A DNA stretch of 64,000 nucleotides from Pseudomonas sp. URMO17WK12:I11 (GTDB lineage: Bacteria > Pseudomonadota > Gammaproteobacteria > Pseudomonadales > Pseudomonadaceae). The notes below the pieces were generated by a model. The model was not told where the DNA came from, made no database searches, and saw nothing but the letters and a program-made list of their open reading frames with translations. The stretch spans positions 456,481 through 520,480 of the forward strand of contig NZ_VEDF01000003.1 of assembly GCF_007677725.1 (NCBI RefSeq), written 5' to 3'. How positions within the stretch are numbered: the first letter of the stretch is position 1; every line of letters begins with the position of its first letter. Shown here piece by piece: positions 20,699 to 30,600 of the stretch. The position numbers were made by a program, and so were the translations under genes.

Positions 20699-22387
20699 AT
20701 GCAAGCCGACTTCTGGAACGACAAACGCCCCGCGGGCGTGCCTTCCACCATCGATATTCACGCATACGCTTCGGTCGTCGAGGTCTTCGAGCGCTCCTGC
20801 AAGCGCTTTGCCGACCGTCCGGCGTTCAGCAACCTTGGCGTCACCCTGACCTACGCCGAACTCGAGCGCCACTCGGCGGCCTTTGCCGCCTGGCTGCAGC
20901 AGCACACCGACCTCAAGCCGGGTGATCGCATCGCGGTGCAGATGCCCAATGTGCTGCAGTACCCCATCGCGGTGTTCGGCGCCCTGCGTGCCGGGCTGAT
21001 CGTGGTCAATACCAACCCGCTGTACACCGAGCGCGAGATGCGCCACCAGTTCAAGGACTCCGGAGCGCGTGCGCTGGTGTACCTGAACATGTTCGGCAAG
21101 CGGGTGCAGGAGGTGTTGCCCGACACCGGCATCGAGTACCTGATCGAAGCGAAGATGGGCGACCTGCTGCCCGCGGCAAAGGGCTGGTTGGTCAACACCG
21201 TGGTCGACAAGCTCAAGAAGATGGTCCCGGCCTACCATCTACCCCAGGCCCATGCCTTCAAGCACGTGCTGCGCGCAGGTAGCAGCCTCACCGCGCAATC
21301 CGTTGCGCTAACGCTGGATGACATCGCAGTGCTGCAGTACACCGGCGGCACCACGGGCCTGGCCAAGGGCGCCATGCTCACCCACGCCAACCTGGTGGCC
21401 AACATGCTGCAGGTGCTGGCCTGCTTTTCCCAGCATGGCCCTGATGGCCAGCAACTGATCAAGGAAGGTCAGGAGGTCATGATTGCGCCGTTGCCGCTGT
21501 ACCACATCTATGCCTTCACCGCGAACTGCATGTGCATGATGGTCACCGGCAATCACAACGTGCTGATCACCAATCCGCGTGACATACCAGGCTTCATCAA
21601 AGAGCTGGGCAAGTGGCGGTTTTCCGCGCTGCTGGGCTTGAACACCCTGTTTGTCGCGCTGATGGACCATCCAGGTTTTCGCCAGCTCGACTTCTCGGCG
21701 CTGAAAGTGACCAACTCCGGCGGCACCGCGCTGGTCAAGGCCACCGCCGAACGCTGGGAGCAGTTGACGGGCTGCCGCATCGTCGAGGGCTATGGCCTGA
21801 CCGAGACGTCCCCGGTCGCCAGCACCAACCCCTACGGCTCACTGGCGCGGCTGGGCACGGTGGGTATCCCGGTGGCTGGCACGGCATTCAAGGTCATCGA
21901 CGATGACGGCAACGCGCTGCCGCTGGGCGAGCGCGGTGAACTGTGCATCAAGGGGCCGCAGGTCATGAAAGGCTACTGGCAGCAACCTGAAGCCACTGCG
22001 CAGGCGCTGGATGCCGAGGGCTGGTTCAAGACGGGCGATATCGCGGTGATCGACCCGGACGGCTTCACCCGAATCGTCGACCGTAAAAAGGACATGATCA
22101 TCGTCTCGGGCTTCAATGTGTACCCCAACGAGATCGAAGAGGTCGTCATGGCCCATCCCCAGGTCGCCAGCTGCGCCGCCATCGGTGTCCCGGACGAGCG
22201 TTCGGGCGAGGCGGTGAAACTGTTCGTGGTCGCCCGCGAAGGCGGGGTGAGTGTGGAGGACCTGAAAACCTACTGCAAAGCCAACTTCACCGGTTACAAG
22301 GTGCCCAAGCACATCGTCGTGCGTGAGTCCCTGCCCATGACCCCGGTTGGCAAGATCCTGCGCCGAGAACTGCGCGACATCGCCTGA
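20699..22387 (+). CDS. fadD2: Long-chain fatty acid-CoA ligase FadD2
   Basis: FadD activates exogenous fatty acids to acyl-CoA via an acyl-AMP intermediate at the inner membrane. The P-loop motif YTGGTTGLAKGA starts at residue 214. GYGLTETSPV is the AMP-binding motif, and EGWFKTGDIAVIDPDGF followed by IVDRKKDMIIVSGFNVYPNE is the FACS motif. The length is 562 aa, typical. The start has GAGGA at a suitable distance. It is followed by a second paralog in the same orientation but with its own 300-base upstream region. Confidence 0.93.
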   Translation: MQADFWNDKRPAGVPSTIDIHAYASVVEVFERSCKRFADRPAFSNLGVTLTYAELERHSAAFAAWLQQHTDLKPGDRIAVQMPNVLQYPIAVFGALRAGLIVVNTNPLYTEREMRHQFKDSGARALVYLNMFGKRVQEVLPDTGIEYLIEAKMGDLLPAAKGWLVNTVVDKLKKMVPAYHLPQAHAFKHVLRAGSSLTAQSVALTLDDIAVLQYTGGTTGLAKGAMLTHANLVANMLQVLACFSQHGPDGQQLIKEGQEVMIAPLPLYHIYAFTANCMCMMVTGNHNVLITNPRDIPGFIKELGKWRFSALLGLNTLFVALMDHPGFRQLDFSALKVTNSGGTALVKATAERWEQLTGCRIVEGYGLTETSPVASTNPYGSLARLGTVGIPVAGTAFKVIDDDGNALPLGERGELCIKGPQVMKGYWQQPEATAQALDAEGWFKTGDIAVIDPDGFTRIVDRKKDMIIVSGFNVYPNEIEEVVMAHPQVASCAAIGVPDERSGEAVKLFVVAREGGVSVEDLKTYCKANFTGYKVPKHIVVRESLPMTPVGKILRRELRDIA

Positions 22388-22400
22388 AGCGCGCCGCAAA

Positions 22401-22457
22401 AATCCGGCCGCAAGCTGCAGGAATCAGCGGCACAGCCGCTCTAACGTGCAGCTTGCG
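22401..22457. repeat. Intergenic palindrome after fadD2
   Basis: GCCGCAAGCTGCA and TGCAGCTTGCGGC face each other about 30 bases apart, with CAGCGG/CCGCTC in the loop. The same words occur after cysK, so this is a dispersed repeat. It can fold into a long hairpin and may terminate fadD2 transcription. Confidence 0.55.
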
Positions 22458-22472
22458 GCTGGAAACTCGGAA

Positions 22473-22505
22473 CTTTAAGTTAAATACTCTAAATATGACT
22501 TAAAG
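22473..22505. promoter_or_regulatory. Inverted repeat upstream of fadD1
   Basis: CTTTAAGT (22473-22480) and its exact inverse ACTTAAAG (22498-22505) are separated by 17 bases inside an AT-rich stretch. They lie about 190 bases before the fadD1 start. The dyad could be an operator or part of the promoter. I do not recognise it as a known regulator site. Confidence 0.4.
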
Positions 22506-22687
22506 CGTTCATTGAGTCATTATTGTGACCGCAAAGCCCGCTTTAGGCTCTAGGCGACCCCAATCAAAGCTGTTACTCTCGGCCCGCTTTCAGATGATTC
22601 GGTTTGCAACGAGCCGGCATCTCATATCAATAATAAACGCATCGACGCGTAAATCGAACTTCGCTGTTGCTGAAGGAGTGGGCTTCC

Positions 22688-24385
22688 ATGATCGAACATT
22701 TTTGGAAGGATAAGTACCCAGCCGGGATTACGGCGGAGATCAATCCTGACGAATTCCCCAACATCCAGGCGGTACTCAAGCAATCCTGCCAACGCTTTGC
22801 CGACAAACCGGCCTTTAGCAACCTGGGCAAGACCCTGACCTACGGTGAGCTCTATGCGCTTTCCGGTGCGTTCGCCGCATGGCTGCAACAGCACACCGAC
22901 CTCAAACCCGGTGATCGGATTGCCGTCCAGCTGCCCAACGTCCTGCAGTACCCGGTAGCAGTCTTCGGTGCCATGCGCGCCGGCCTGATCGTGGTCAACA
23001 CCAACCCGCTGTACACCGTGCGGGAGATGGAGCACCAATTCAACGACTCTGGTGCCAAGGCCTTGGTATGCCTGGCCAACATGGCGCACCTGGCTGAAAA
23101 AGTCGTGCCCAAGACCCAGGTCAAGCACGTCATCGTCACCGAGGTGGCCGACCTGCTGCCGCCGCTCAAGCGCCTGTTGATCAACAGCGTGATCAAGTAC
23201 GTGAAGAAGATGGTCCCGGCCTACCACCTGCCGCAGGCCGTACGCTTCAACGATACCCTGGCCCTGGGCAAGGGCCAGCCGGTCACCGAAGCCAATCCCC
23301 AGGCCAACGATGTCGCCGTGCTGCAATATACCGGCGGCACCACCGGCGTGGCCAAGGGCGCCATGCTGACCCACCGTAACCTGGTCGCCAACATGCTGCA
23401 GTGCCGCGCCTTGATGGGCTCGAACTTGCAGGAAGGCTGCGAAATCCTCATCACGCCGCTGCCGCTGTACCACATCTACGCCTTTACCTTCCATTGCATG
23501 GCGATGATGCTGATCGGCAACCACAACGTGCTGATCAGCAACCCGCGCGATCTGCCGGCGATGGTCAAGGAACTGGGCAAGTGGAAATTCAGTGGCTTCG
23601 TCGGCCTCAACACCTTGTTCGTCGCCTTGTGCAATAACGAGGCGTTCCGCGCCCTGGATTTCTCGGCCTTGAAAATCACCCTGTCAGGCGGCATGGCCTT
23701 GCAGCTCAGCGTCGCTGAGCGCTGGAAGAGCGTCACCGGCTGCGCGATCTGCGAAGGCTACGGCATGACCGAAACCAGCCCGGTGGCGGCGGTCAACCCG
23801 TCGGAAGCCAACCAGGTCGGAACCATCGGCATCCCCGTGCCCTCGACCTTGTGCAAGGTGATCGACGATGCTGGCAACGAGTTGCCGTTGGGCGAGGTGG
23901 GCGAGTTGTGCGTCAAAGGCCCACAAGTGATGAAGGGCTACTGGCAACGCGAGGATGCTACCACTGAGATCCTCGACAGCGAAGGCTGGTTGAAGACTGG
24001 TGACATTGCGCTGATTCAGGCCGACGGCTACATGCGGATCGTCGATCGCAAGAAGGACATGATTCTGGTTTCCGGCTTCAACGTGTACCCCAACGAGCTG
24101 GAGGATGTACTGGCAGGCTTGCCTGGGGTCCTGCAGTGTGCAGCCATCGGCGTACCGGACGAGAAGTCCGGGGAAGTGATCAAGGTGTTCATCGTGGTCA
24201 AGCCAGGCATGACCGTGACCAAAGAGCAGGTGATGGAGCATATGCGCGCCAATGTCACTGGCTACAAGGTGCCACGCTTCATCGAGTTTCGTGATGGCTT
24301 GCCGACCACCAACGTCGGCAAGATCCTGCGCCGCGAGCTGCGCGACGAAGAGCTGAAGAAGCAAGGGCTGAAGAAGATCGCCTGA
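22688..24385 (+). CDS. fadD1: Long-chain fatty acid-CoA ligase FadD1
   Basis: This 565-aa paralog is close to FadD2 throughout. YTGGTTGVAKGA starts at residue 214, GYGMTETSPV follows, and IVDRKKDMILVSGFNVYPNE lies near residue 460. The ATG at 22688 has GAAGGAG upstream; an earlier in-frame start at 22667 would include that site. Having two differently regulated ligases is standard in Pseudomonas. The tail differs from FadD2 by a short KKQGLKKIA extension. Confidence 0.94.
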   Translation: MIEHFWKDKYPAGITAEINPDEFPNIQAVLKQSCQRFADKPAFSNLGKTLTYGELYALSGAFAAWLQQHTDLKPGDRIAVQLPNVLQYPVAVFGAMRAGLIVVNTNPLYTVREMEHQFNDSGAKALVCLANMAHLAEKVVPKTQVKHVIVTEVADLLPPLKRLLINSVIKYVKKMVPAYHLPQAVRFNDTLALGKGQPVTEANPQANDVAVLQYTGGTTGVAKGAMLTHRNLVANMLQCRALMGSNLQEGCEILITPLPLYHIYAFTFHCMAMMLIGNHNVLISNPRDLPAMVKELGKWKFSGFVGLNTLFVALCNNEAFRALDFSALKITLSGGMALQLSVAERWKSVTGCAICEGYGMTETSPVAAVNPSEANQVGTIGIPVPSTLCKVIDDAGNELPLGEVGELCVKGPQVMKGYWQREDATTEILDSEGWLKTGDIALIQADGYMRIVDRKKDMILVSGFNVYPNELEDVLAGLPGVLQCAAIGVPDEKSGEVIKVFIVVKPGMTVTKEQVMEHMRANVTGYKVPRFIEFRDGLPTTNVGKILRRELRDEELKKQGLKKIA

Positions 24386-24407
24386 TCCACAGGCCTGTAC
24401 GGTCTGA

Positions 24408-24437
24408 GTGGGAGCGGCCTCGCCCGGGCGCTCCCAC
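24408..24437. terminator. Hairpin between fadD1 and the convergent oxidase gene
   Basis: GTGGGAGCG and CGCTCCCAC form a perfect 9-bp stem around a 12-base loop. It sits 22 bases after the fadD1 stop and 14 bases from the end of the convergent gene. There is no T-run on either side. It is a plausible shared 3' boundary. Confidence 0.5.
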
Positions 24438-24451
24438 AGCAGCCAATCCGA

Positions 24452-25759
24452 TCAGCGCAGTTTTTCCAGCATCTGGTAGTACCACATTCCCGCGGCCAGC
24501 AACGGATTGCCCAGCCAATCCCCCATCGGTACCTGCACATGCTTGCATTGGGCGAAGGTATCGAATTTCTCCAGCGTCCCCGTCAGCGCTTCGGCCATGA
24601 TTTCGCCCATGATGTGGCTGGTGGCGATGCCATGCCCGGAGTAGCCCTGGCAATACCAGACATTGTCCGAGAGCTTGCCCAATTGCGGGATGCGGTTGAC
24701 CACGATGCCCATGGCGCAGCTCCATTGAAAGTCGATTGGCACTCCCTTGAGCGCCGGGAAGGTGCGTTCGATGCATGGACGCAGCTCGGCTTCGATGTCG
24801 CGTGAATCCTTGCCTGAATAATTGGCGCCGCCGCCGAACAGCAGGCGTTTGTCAGCCGTTAGCCGATAATAGTCGAGCACGAAGCGGCAGTCGTACACCG
24901 CCAGGTCCTGCGGGTTGATCTGCGCAGCCAGTTCGCCCAGTGGGGCGGTGGTGACGATACCGCCCATGGCCGGGAATATCTTGCCCTTGAGTTGTTTCTG
25001 CTCAAGCTTGTGGTACACATCGCCCGCCAGCATGACCTGACGCGCCTCGACCCGACCGTGGGCGGTGATCACCGCAGGGCGTGGGCCATGGACGATGTCC
25101 AGCACCTCGGAGTTCTCGAACAGGAGTGCTCCCAGGGCGTGGGCTGCGCGTGCTTCACCCAGGCACAAGTTCAGCGGGTGCAGGTGCAGGTTGCGCAGGT
25201 TCTTCAAGGCGCCCAGGTACAGCGGGCTCTGCAGGTGCTCGGCAACCCCGTTGCGGTCGAGCAATTGCACCTGCTCGCCCATGCCGCGGCGTTCGGCCTC
25301 CGCCTGGAATCCGCGTAGCTCGTTCATGTGCGAGGGTTTCATCGCCGCGTGCAAATGGCCGTGCTTGAGGTCGCAGGCAATGCCATAGCGTTGCACGCGC
25401 TGCTCGATGATCTGGTGACCGCGCCAGCGCAACTGCCAGATGAAGTCGTCCACCTCACTGCCCAGGCGGCTGCGCATTTGCCCGCGCATGGCCTCGTCGC
25501 CGGACAGGCTGCCGGTCACCTGGCCGCCATTGCGGCCGCTGGCGCCCCAGCCGATGCGGTGGGTTTCGATGAGCGCGACCTTCAGGCCCCGCTCGGCCAG
25601 CTCCACCGCCGTGGCGATACCGGTGAAGCCGCCACCGATGATGGCCACGTCAGCCTGTACGGTGCCGCGCAGTTGCGGATAGCTGCTGTGGTCGTTCACG
25701 GTGGCGCTGTAGTAGGACGATACGCGCTGGGCCGTGGGGTTTTTCGCTGCTGCGTTCAT
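24452..25759 (-). CDS. FAD-dependent oxidoreductase (gamma-glutamylputrescine oxidase-like, PuuB family)
   Basis: The 435-aa DAO-family protein has an FAD-binding dinucleotide fold with GGGFTG at residues 42-47 and the downstream GWGASGRNGGQV motif typical of PuuB-like amine oxidases. C-terminal CQGYSGHGIATSHIMGE also fits the family. PuuB oxidises gamma-glutamylputrescine. The upstream co-directional gene encodes a matching glutamine synthetase-like ligase 29 bases away, which supports a polyamine or amine catabolic pair. The ATG at 25759 has AAGGAA upstream; longer in-frame starts overlap the synthetase gene. Confidence 0.87.
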   Translation of the reverse strand: MNAAAKNPTAQRVSSYYSATVNDHSSYPQLRGTVQADVAIIGGGFTGIATAVELAERGLKVALIETHRIGWGASGRNGGQVTGSLSGDEAMRGQMRSRLGSEVDDFIWQLRWRGHQIIEQRVQRYGIACDLKHGHLHAAMKPSHMNELRGFQAEAERRGMGEQVQLLDRNGVAEHLQSPLYLGALKNLRNLHLHPLNLCLGEARAAHALGALLFENSEVLDIVHGPRPAVITAHGRVEARQVMLAGDVYHKLEQKQLKGKIFPAMGGIVTTAPLGELAAQINPQDLAVYDCRFVLDYYRLTADKRLLFGGGANYSGKDSRDIEAELRPCIERTFPALKGVPIDFQWSCAMGIVVNRIPQLGKLSDNVWYCQGYSGHGIATSHIMGEIMAEALTGTLEKFDTFAQCKHVQVPMGDWLGNPLLAAGMWYYQMLEKLR

Positions 25760-25788
25760 GGGTGTTCCTTGTTCTGAAAAGAGACGGC

Positions 25789-27153
25789 TCAGGCCTGGTG
25801 CAGGTACCAACGCCAGTCCTGTTCGCTGACTTCGGCCATGAACTGGCGGTACTCGGCGCGTTTGACCTTGAGGTAGACGCCCAGAAACGCCTCGCCCAGG
25901 GTTTCGCGCGCCCATTCGGAACGCTCGAGGGCCTCGAGCGCGGTCAGCCAGTCGGTCGGCAGGTGCTCGCAGGCTTGGGCGTAGCCATTGCCCTGTACCG
26001 CAGGGCCTGGATCGAGTTGCCCGCGAATGCCGCTGTGGCTGGCAGCGAGAATGGCGGCAGCGGCCAGGTAAGGGTTGGCATCGGCGCCGCAGATCCGATG
26101 TTCGACATGGCGGCTGCTGGCCGGTCCACCGGGTACGCGCAGGCTGACGGTGCGGTTGTCGACACCCCAGGTCGGCGCCAGCGGTGCATAACTGTTGGCC
26201 TGGAAGCGGCGGAAGGAGTTGGCGTTGGGGCAGAACAGCAACAGCGACTCGCGCAGGTGACGCAACATACCGGCCACTGCCTGGCGCAGCAGTGCGGTAC
26301 CGGCTGGGTCGTCGCTGGCGAACAGGTTGTGGCCGGCGCTATCGGCCAGGCTCAAATGCATGTGCATGCCGGTGCCGGCCAGCTGCGCGAACGGCTTGGC
26401 CATGAAGCAGGCCTGCATGCCATGGGCATGGGCCACGCCTTTGACCAGGCGTTTGTAGCGCACCGCCTGGTCCATGGCGGCCAGCGCAGGGCCGTGCTCC
26501 AAGGTGATTTCCACCTGGCCGGGCGCGTATTCGGAGATCGCCGTGCGCGCTGGAATGCCCTGGGCCTTGCACGCGGCATACACGTCAGCGAGAAACGGCT
26601 CGATCTGCTCCAATTCGCGCAGGCCGTAGACCTGGGTGCTGCGCGGTCGTCCGCCGTCGTTGTCCAGTGCCGGTTGCGGGCGGCCTTGGGCGTCACGCTG
26701 CTGGTCGAGCAGGAAGAACTCCAGCTCGCAGGCCATCACCGGGTGGTAACCGTCGGCCTCGAGCGCCGCGATGGTGCGCAGCAACACATGGCGCGGATCG
26801 GCGACACTGGCCGGCATGCCTTCACTGGGGTGCATGCTGACCTGCACGGCAGCGGTCGGCACACGCCGCCATGGCAGGCGCACCAGGCTGCCGTGAAGCG
26901 GGTAGGCGCGGCAGTCGATATCGCCGACATCCCAGACCAGTCCTGAGTTTTCCACGTCATCGCCATTGAGGGTCAGGCCGAGGATGGTGCTGGGCAGCGG
27001 TCGTCCGCTCTCATACACCGCGAGCAGCTCATCGCGGTGCAGCAGCTTGCCACGTGGCACGCCATTGGCGTCGAGGATGAACAGCTCGAACAGTTCGATA
27101 TCCGGGTGGTGTTCGAGAAAACGGCGGGCGTGTTCCATGGGTGCAAAATGCAT
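25789..27153 (-). CDS. Glutamine synthetase family protein (gamma-glutamylpolyamine synthetase-like)
   Basis: This 454-aa GS-fold ligase has the metal- and glutamate-binding blocks MACELEFFLLD, SEYAPGQVEITLEHGPAL, GTGMHMHLSLAD and NSYAPLAPTWGVDNRTVSLRVP. The short N-terminal domain and the oxidase neighbour point to a PuuA/SpuI-like enzyme that glutamylates a polyamine or ethanolamine-like amine, not the housekeeping GlnA. Pseudomonas have several paralogs with different amines, so the substrate is open. ATG at 27138 is an alternative start. Confidence 0.85.
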   Translation of the reverse strand: MHFAPMEHARRFLEHHPDIELFELFILDANGVPRGKLLHRDELLAVYESGRPLPSTILGLTLNGDDVENSGLVWDVGDIDCRAYPLHGSLVRLPWRRVPTAAVQVSMHPSEGMPASVADPRHVLLRTIAALEADGYHPVMACELEFFLLDQQRDAQGRPQPALDNDGGRPRSTQVYGLRELEQIEPFLADVYAACKAQGIPARTAISEYAPGQVEITLEHGPALAAMDQAVRYKRLVKGVAHAHGMQACFMAKPFAQLAGTGMHMHLSLADSAGHNLFASDDPAGTALLRQAVAGMLRHLRESLLLFCPNANSFRRFQANSYAPLAPTWGVDNRTVSLRVPGGPASSRHVEHRICGADANPYLAAAAILAASHSGIRGQLDPGPAVQGNGYAQACEHLPTDWLTALEALERSEWARETLGEAFLGVYLKVKRAEYRQFMAEVSEQDWRWYLHQA

Positions 27154-27609
27154 GATCTATTCGCTCACAAACGCTCGGAACCTGCGCGTGCGCGCGGTTC
27201 ACTCGAGACAGGCGGCCAGATGGCGGCCGGAGAATGTCACAGGGGCGGGAGCGAGGCATCCGGCGGGCGTGCATGGCGGCAATGCCACAGGGCCCAGAAG
27301 GCGATGATGCGATTGACCAACGGATTTTCACCGGCACGCGACCGAGCCTTCGCCGGCGAAGGGCGTGACACCGGTGGAACGAGGGTCGGGGCGCAAGTCA
27401 TGCCGTCGATACTCACATGCGGCGTAATGTTGATTAAAGCAGTGAATGGCAACCTTCACGTTGCGCCTGGCTAAACATTCAGCCTGACATGTCGCCGCTC
27501 GCCGCGCCCGCCAGCAGCTCCAGCAGAAACCCGGCAAATCTGCGACAATCGCGCATCATTCGAATGCCGATCAGGACATAGCAGGCTCACCTGCACCCTC
27601 AAAAGCCCC
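27154..27609. other. Divergent intergenic region without a recognised gene
   Basis: This 456-base stretch separates the synthetase and hrpA starts. It holds promoter-like sequence in both directions, including an AT-richer patch at about 27425-27445 and a short CCGGCGAAGG-type inverted element near 27350. I see no convincing reading frame, RNA gene or repeat. Confidence 0.5.
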
Positions 27610-30600
27610 ATGACCGACCAAGCCATCGACAAATTGCTGCAAAACCTCGACCACGCCATGATCGCCGAGCGCCACCGTTTGCGCCGGCAATTGCACGAGC
27701 TGCGCAAGCGCCCCGACGAGGCGAAGCTGGCGCAGTGGGTGCAAAAGGTCGAGGCTTCCTTCGCCCAGGTCAGCGCACGACAGAACAGCGTGCCGCCGAT
27801 CCGCTACGACGACAGCCTGCCGATCGCGGCCAAGCGTGACGAGATCAAAAAGGCGCTGGCCGAGCACCAGGTGCTGGTCATCGCCGGCGAGACCGGTTCC
27901 GGCAAGACCACGCAGTTGCCCAAGATCTGCCTGGAAATGGGCCGTGGCAGCCATGGCCTGATCGCCCACACCCAGCCCCGGCGGATCGCCGCGCGCAGCG
28001 TGGCCGCGCGGGTTGCCGAAGAACTCGGCACGCCATTGGGGGCGTTGGTCGGTTACCAGGTACGCTTTGAAGACCAAAGCGATGCCAACACCTTGGTCAA
28101 GCTGATGACCGACGGTATTCTGCTCGCCGAAACCCAGCATGATCGCTTTCTCGAGCGTTACGACACGATCATCGTCGACGAAGCCCACGAGCGCAGCCTG
28201 AACATCGATTTTTTGCTCGGTTACCTGAAGACGCTGCTGCACCGTCGCCCCGAGCTCAAGCTGATCATCACCTCGGCGACCATCGACCTCGAGCGCTTCT
28301 CCAAGCACTTCGACAATGCGCCGATCATCGAGGTGTCCGGGCGGACCTTCCCGGTGGAAACCTGGTACCGCCCGCTGACCAGCGAGCAGGACGAGGAGGG
28401 CAACCAGGTCGAGGACGATCTCACCATCGACCAGGCCATCCTTGCCACGCTCGACGAAATTGCCCAGCACGAACGCAGCGTTGGCAAAGGGCCGGGCGAT
28501 GTGCTGGTGTTCCTGCCGGGCGAACGGGAAATTCGCGATGCCGCCGAAATCCTGCGCAAGGCGCAGCTGCGCCATACCGAAATCCTGCCGTTGTATGCAC
28601 GCCTGTCGCCGGCCGAACAGCAGCGGATTTTCCAGCCTCATCCGGGGCGTCGCGTGGTGCTCGCGACCAACGTTGCGGAAACCTCGCTGACCGTACCGGG
28701 CATCCGTTACGTGATCGACAGCGGCACGGCGCGCATCAGCCGCTACAGCTACCGCGCCAAGGTCCAGCGTCTGCCGATCGAGGCGGTGTCCCAGGCCAGT
28801 GCCAACCAGCGCAAAGGCCGCTGCGGGCGGGTCGAGCCTGGCATCTGCGTGCGCCTGTACAGTGAAGAGGACTTCAATAGCCGACCAGCCTTCACCGACC
28901 CCGAAATCCTGCGGACCAACCTGGCGGCAGTGATCCTGCAGATGCTGCACCTGCGCCTGGGGGCGATCGATGCGTTCCCGTTCATCGAGCCACCAGATGG
29001 CAAGGCCATCAGCGACGGCTTCAACCTGCTGCAGGAACTGTCGGCGGTCAATCGGGAAAACCAGCTGACGCCCATTGGTCGCCAGCTCGCGCGCCTGCCG
29101 ATCGACCCACGCCTGGGGCGCATGCTGCTCGAGGGGGCACGCCTGGGCAGCCTGCAGGAAGTGCTGATCGTCACCAGTGCGCTGTCGGTGCAGGATCCAC
29201 GCGAACGACCGCCCGAGCGTCAGCAGGCCGCTGACCAGGCGCACGCACAGTGGAAGGACGTGGACTCCGACTTCGCTGCCTTGGTCAACCTGTGGCGCGG
29301 TTTCGAGGAGCAGCGCCAAGCGTTGACCGCCAACCCATTGCGCAACTGGTGCCGCAAGCAGTTCCTCAATTACCTGCGCCTGCGCGAGTGGCGCGATGCC
29401 CATCGCCAACTGGCGTTGATCTGCCGCGACCTGCAGTTGGCGGTGAACAAGGACGCCTGCGACTACCAGAAAATGCACAAGGCCATCCTCAGTGGCCTGC
29501 TCAGCCAGATCGGCCACAAGACCGAGGACGGCGATTATCAAGGTGCCCGCCAGCGCCGCTTCTGGGTCCATCCCTCGTCAGGCTTGGGCCGCAAGCGCCC
29601 GCAGTGGGTCATGGCCGCCGAACTGGTCGAGACCACCAAGCTCTACGCGCGCATGGTGGCCAAGATCGAACCGGACTGGATCGAGCCGCTGGCCGGGCAT
29701 CTGGTCAAGAAGAACCACTTCGAGCCGCACTGGGAGAAAAAACGCGGGCAAGTGGTGGCGTACGAGCAGATCACCTTGTACGGCTTGATCCTGGTCGGTC
29801 GCCGGCCGGTGCATTTCGGGCCGATCGATCCGGTCACCTCGCGTGAGCTGTTCATTCGCGAAGGCCTGGTCGGCGGTGAAATACAATCGCGCGCCAAGTG
29901 CCTGGCAGCCAACAAGCGCCTGCTCGAAGAGCTCGACGAGCTCGAAGCCAAGGCCCGGCGTCGCGACATCCTGGCCGATGAAGAGACGCTCTACGCCTTC
30001 TACGAAGCGCGCCTGCCTGCTGAAATCCACCAGACCGCGACCTTCGATAGCTGGTACCGCATGGGCAGCCAGAAGGACGCCAACCTGCTGATCATGCGCG
30101 AAGAGGACGTGCTGGCCCGTGAAGCCAGCGAGGTCACCGCCGCGCAGTACCCCGACAGCCTGCAGGTCGGCGACCTGCGGCTGCCGCTGACCTATCACTT
30201 CGAGCCGGGGCATGCCCGCGACGGCGTCACCGTGCGCGTGCCGGCGCCGCTGTTGCCCAGCCTGCCGGGCGAACGCCTGGAATGGCTGGTGCCGGGTTTG
30301 CTCGAGGCCAAGTGCATCGCCCTGGTGCGTAACCTGCCCAAGGCCTTGCGCAAGAACTTCGTGCCGGTGCCGGACTTCGTCAAGGCTTCGTTGTCGCGCC
30401 TGAGCTTCGGCCAGGGCGCATTGCCTCAGGCGCTGGGCCAGCAATTGCTGCGCATGACCGGCGCGCGCGTGCCCGATGAAGCCTGGGCCGAGGCAGTGGC
30501 CCTGTTGGAGGGCCACCTGCGCATGAACATCGAGGTGGTCGACGGTCAGGGCAAGTTCCTCGGCGAAGGGCGCGATCTTGACGCACTCACCGCCCGCTTT

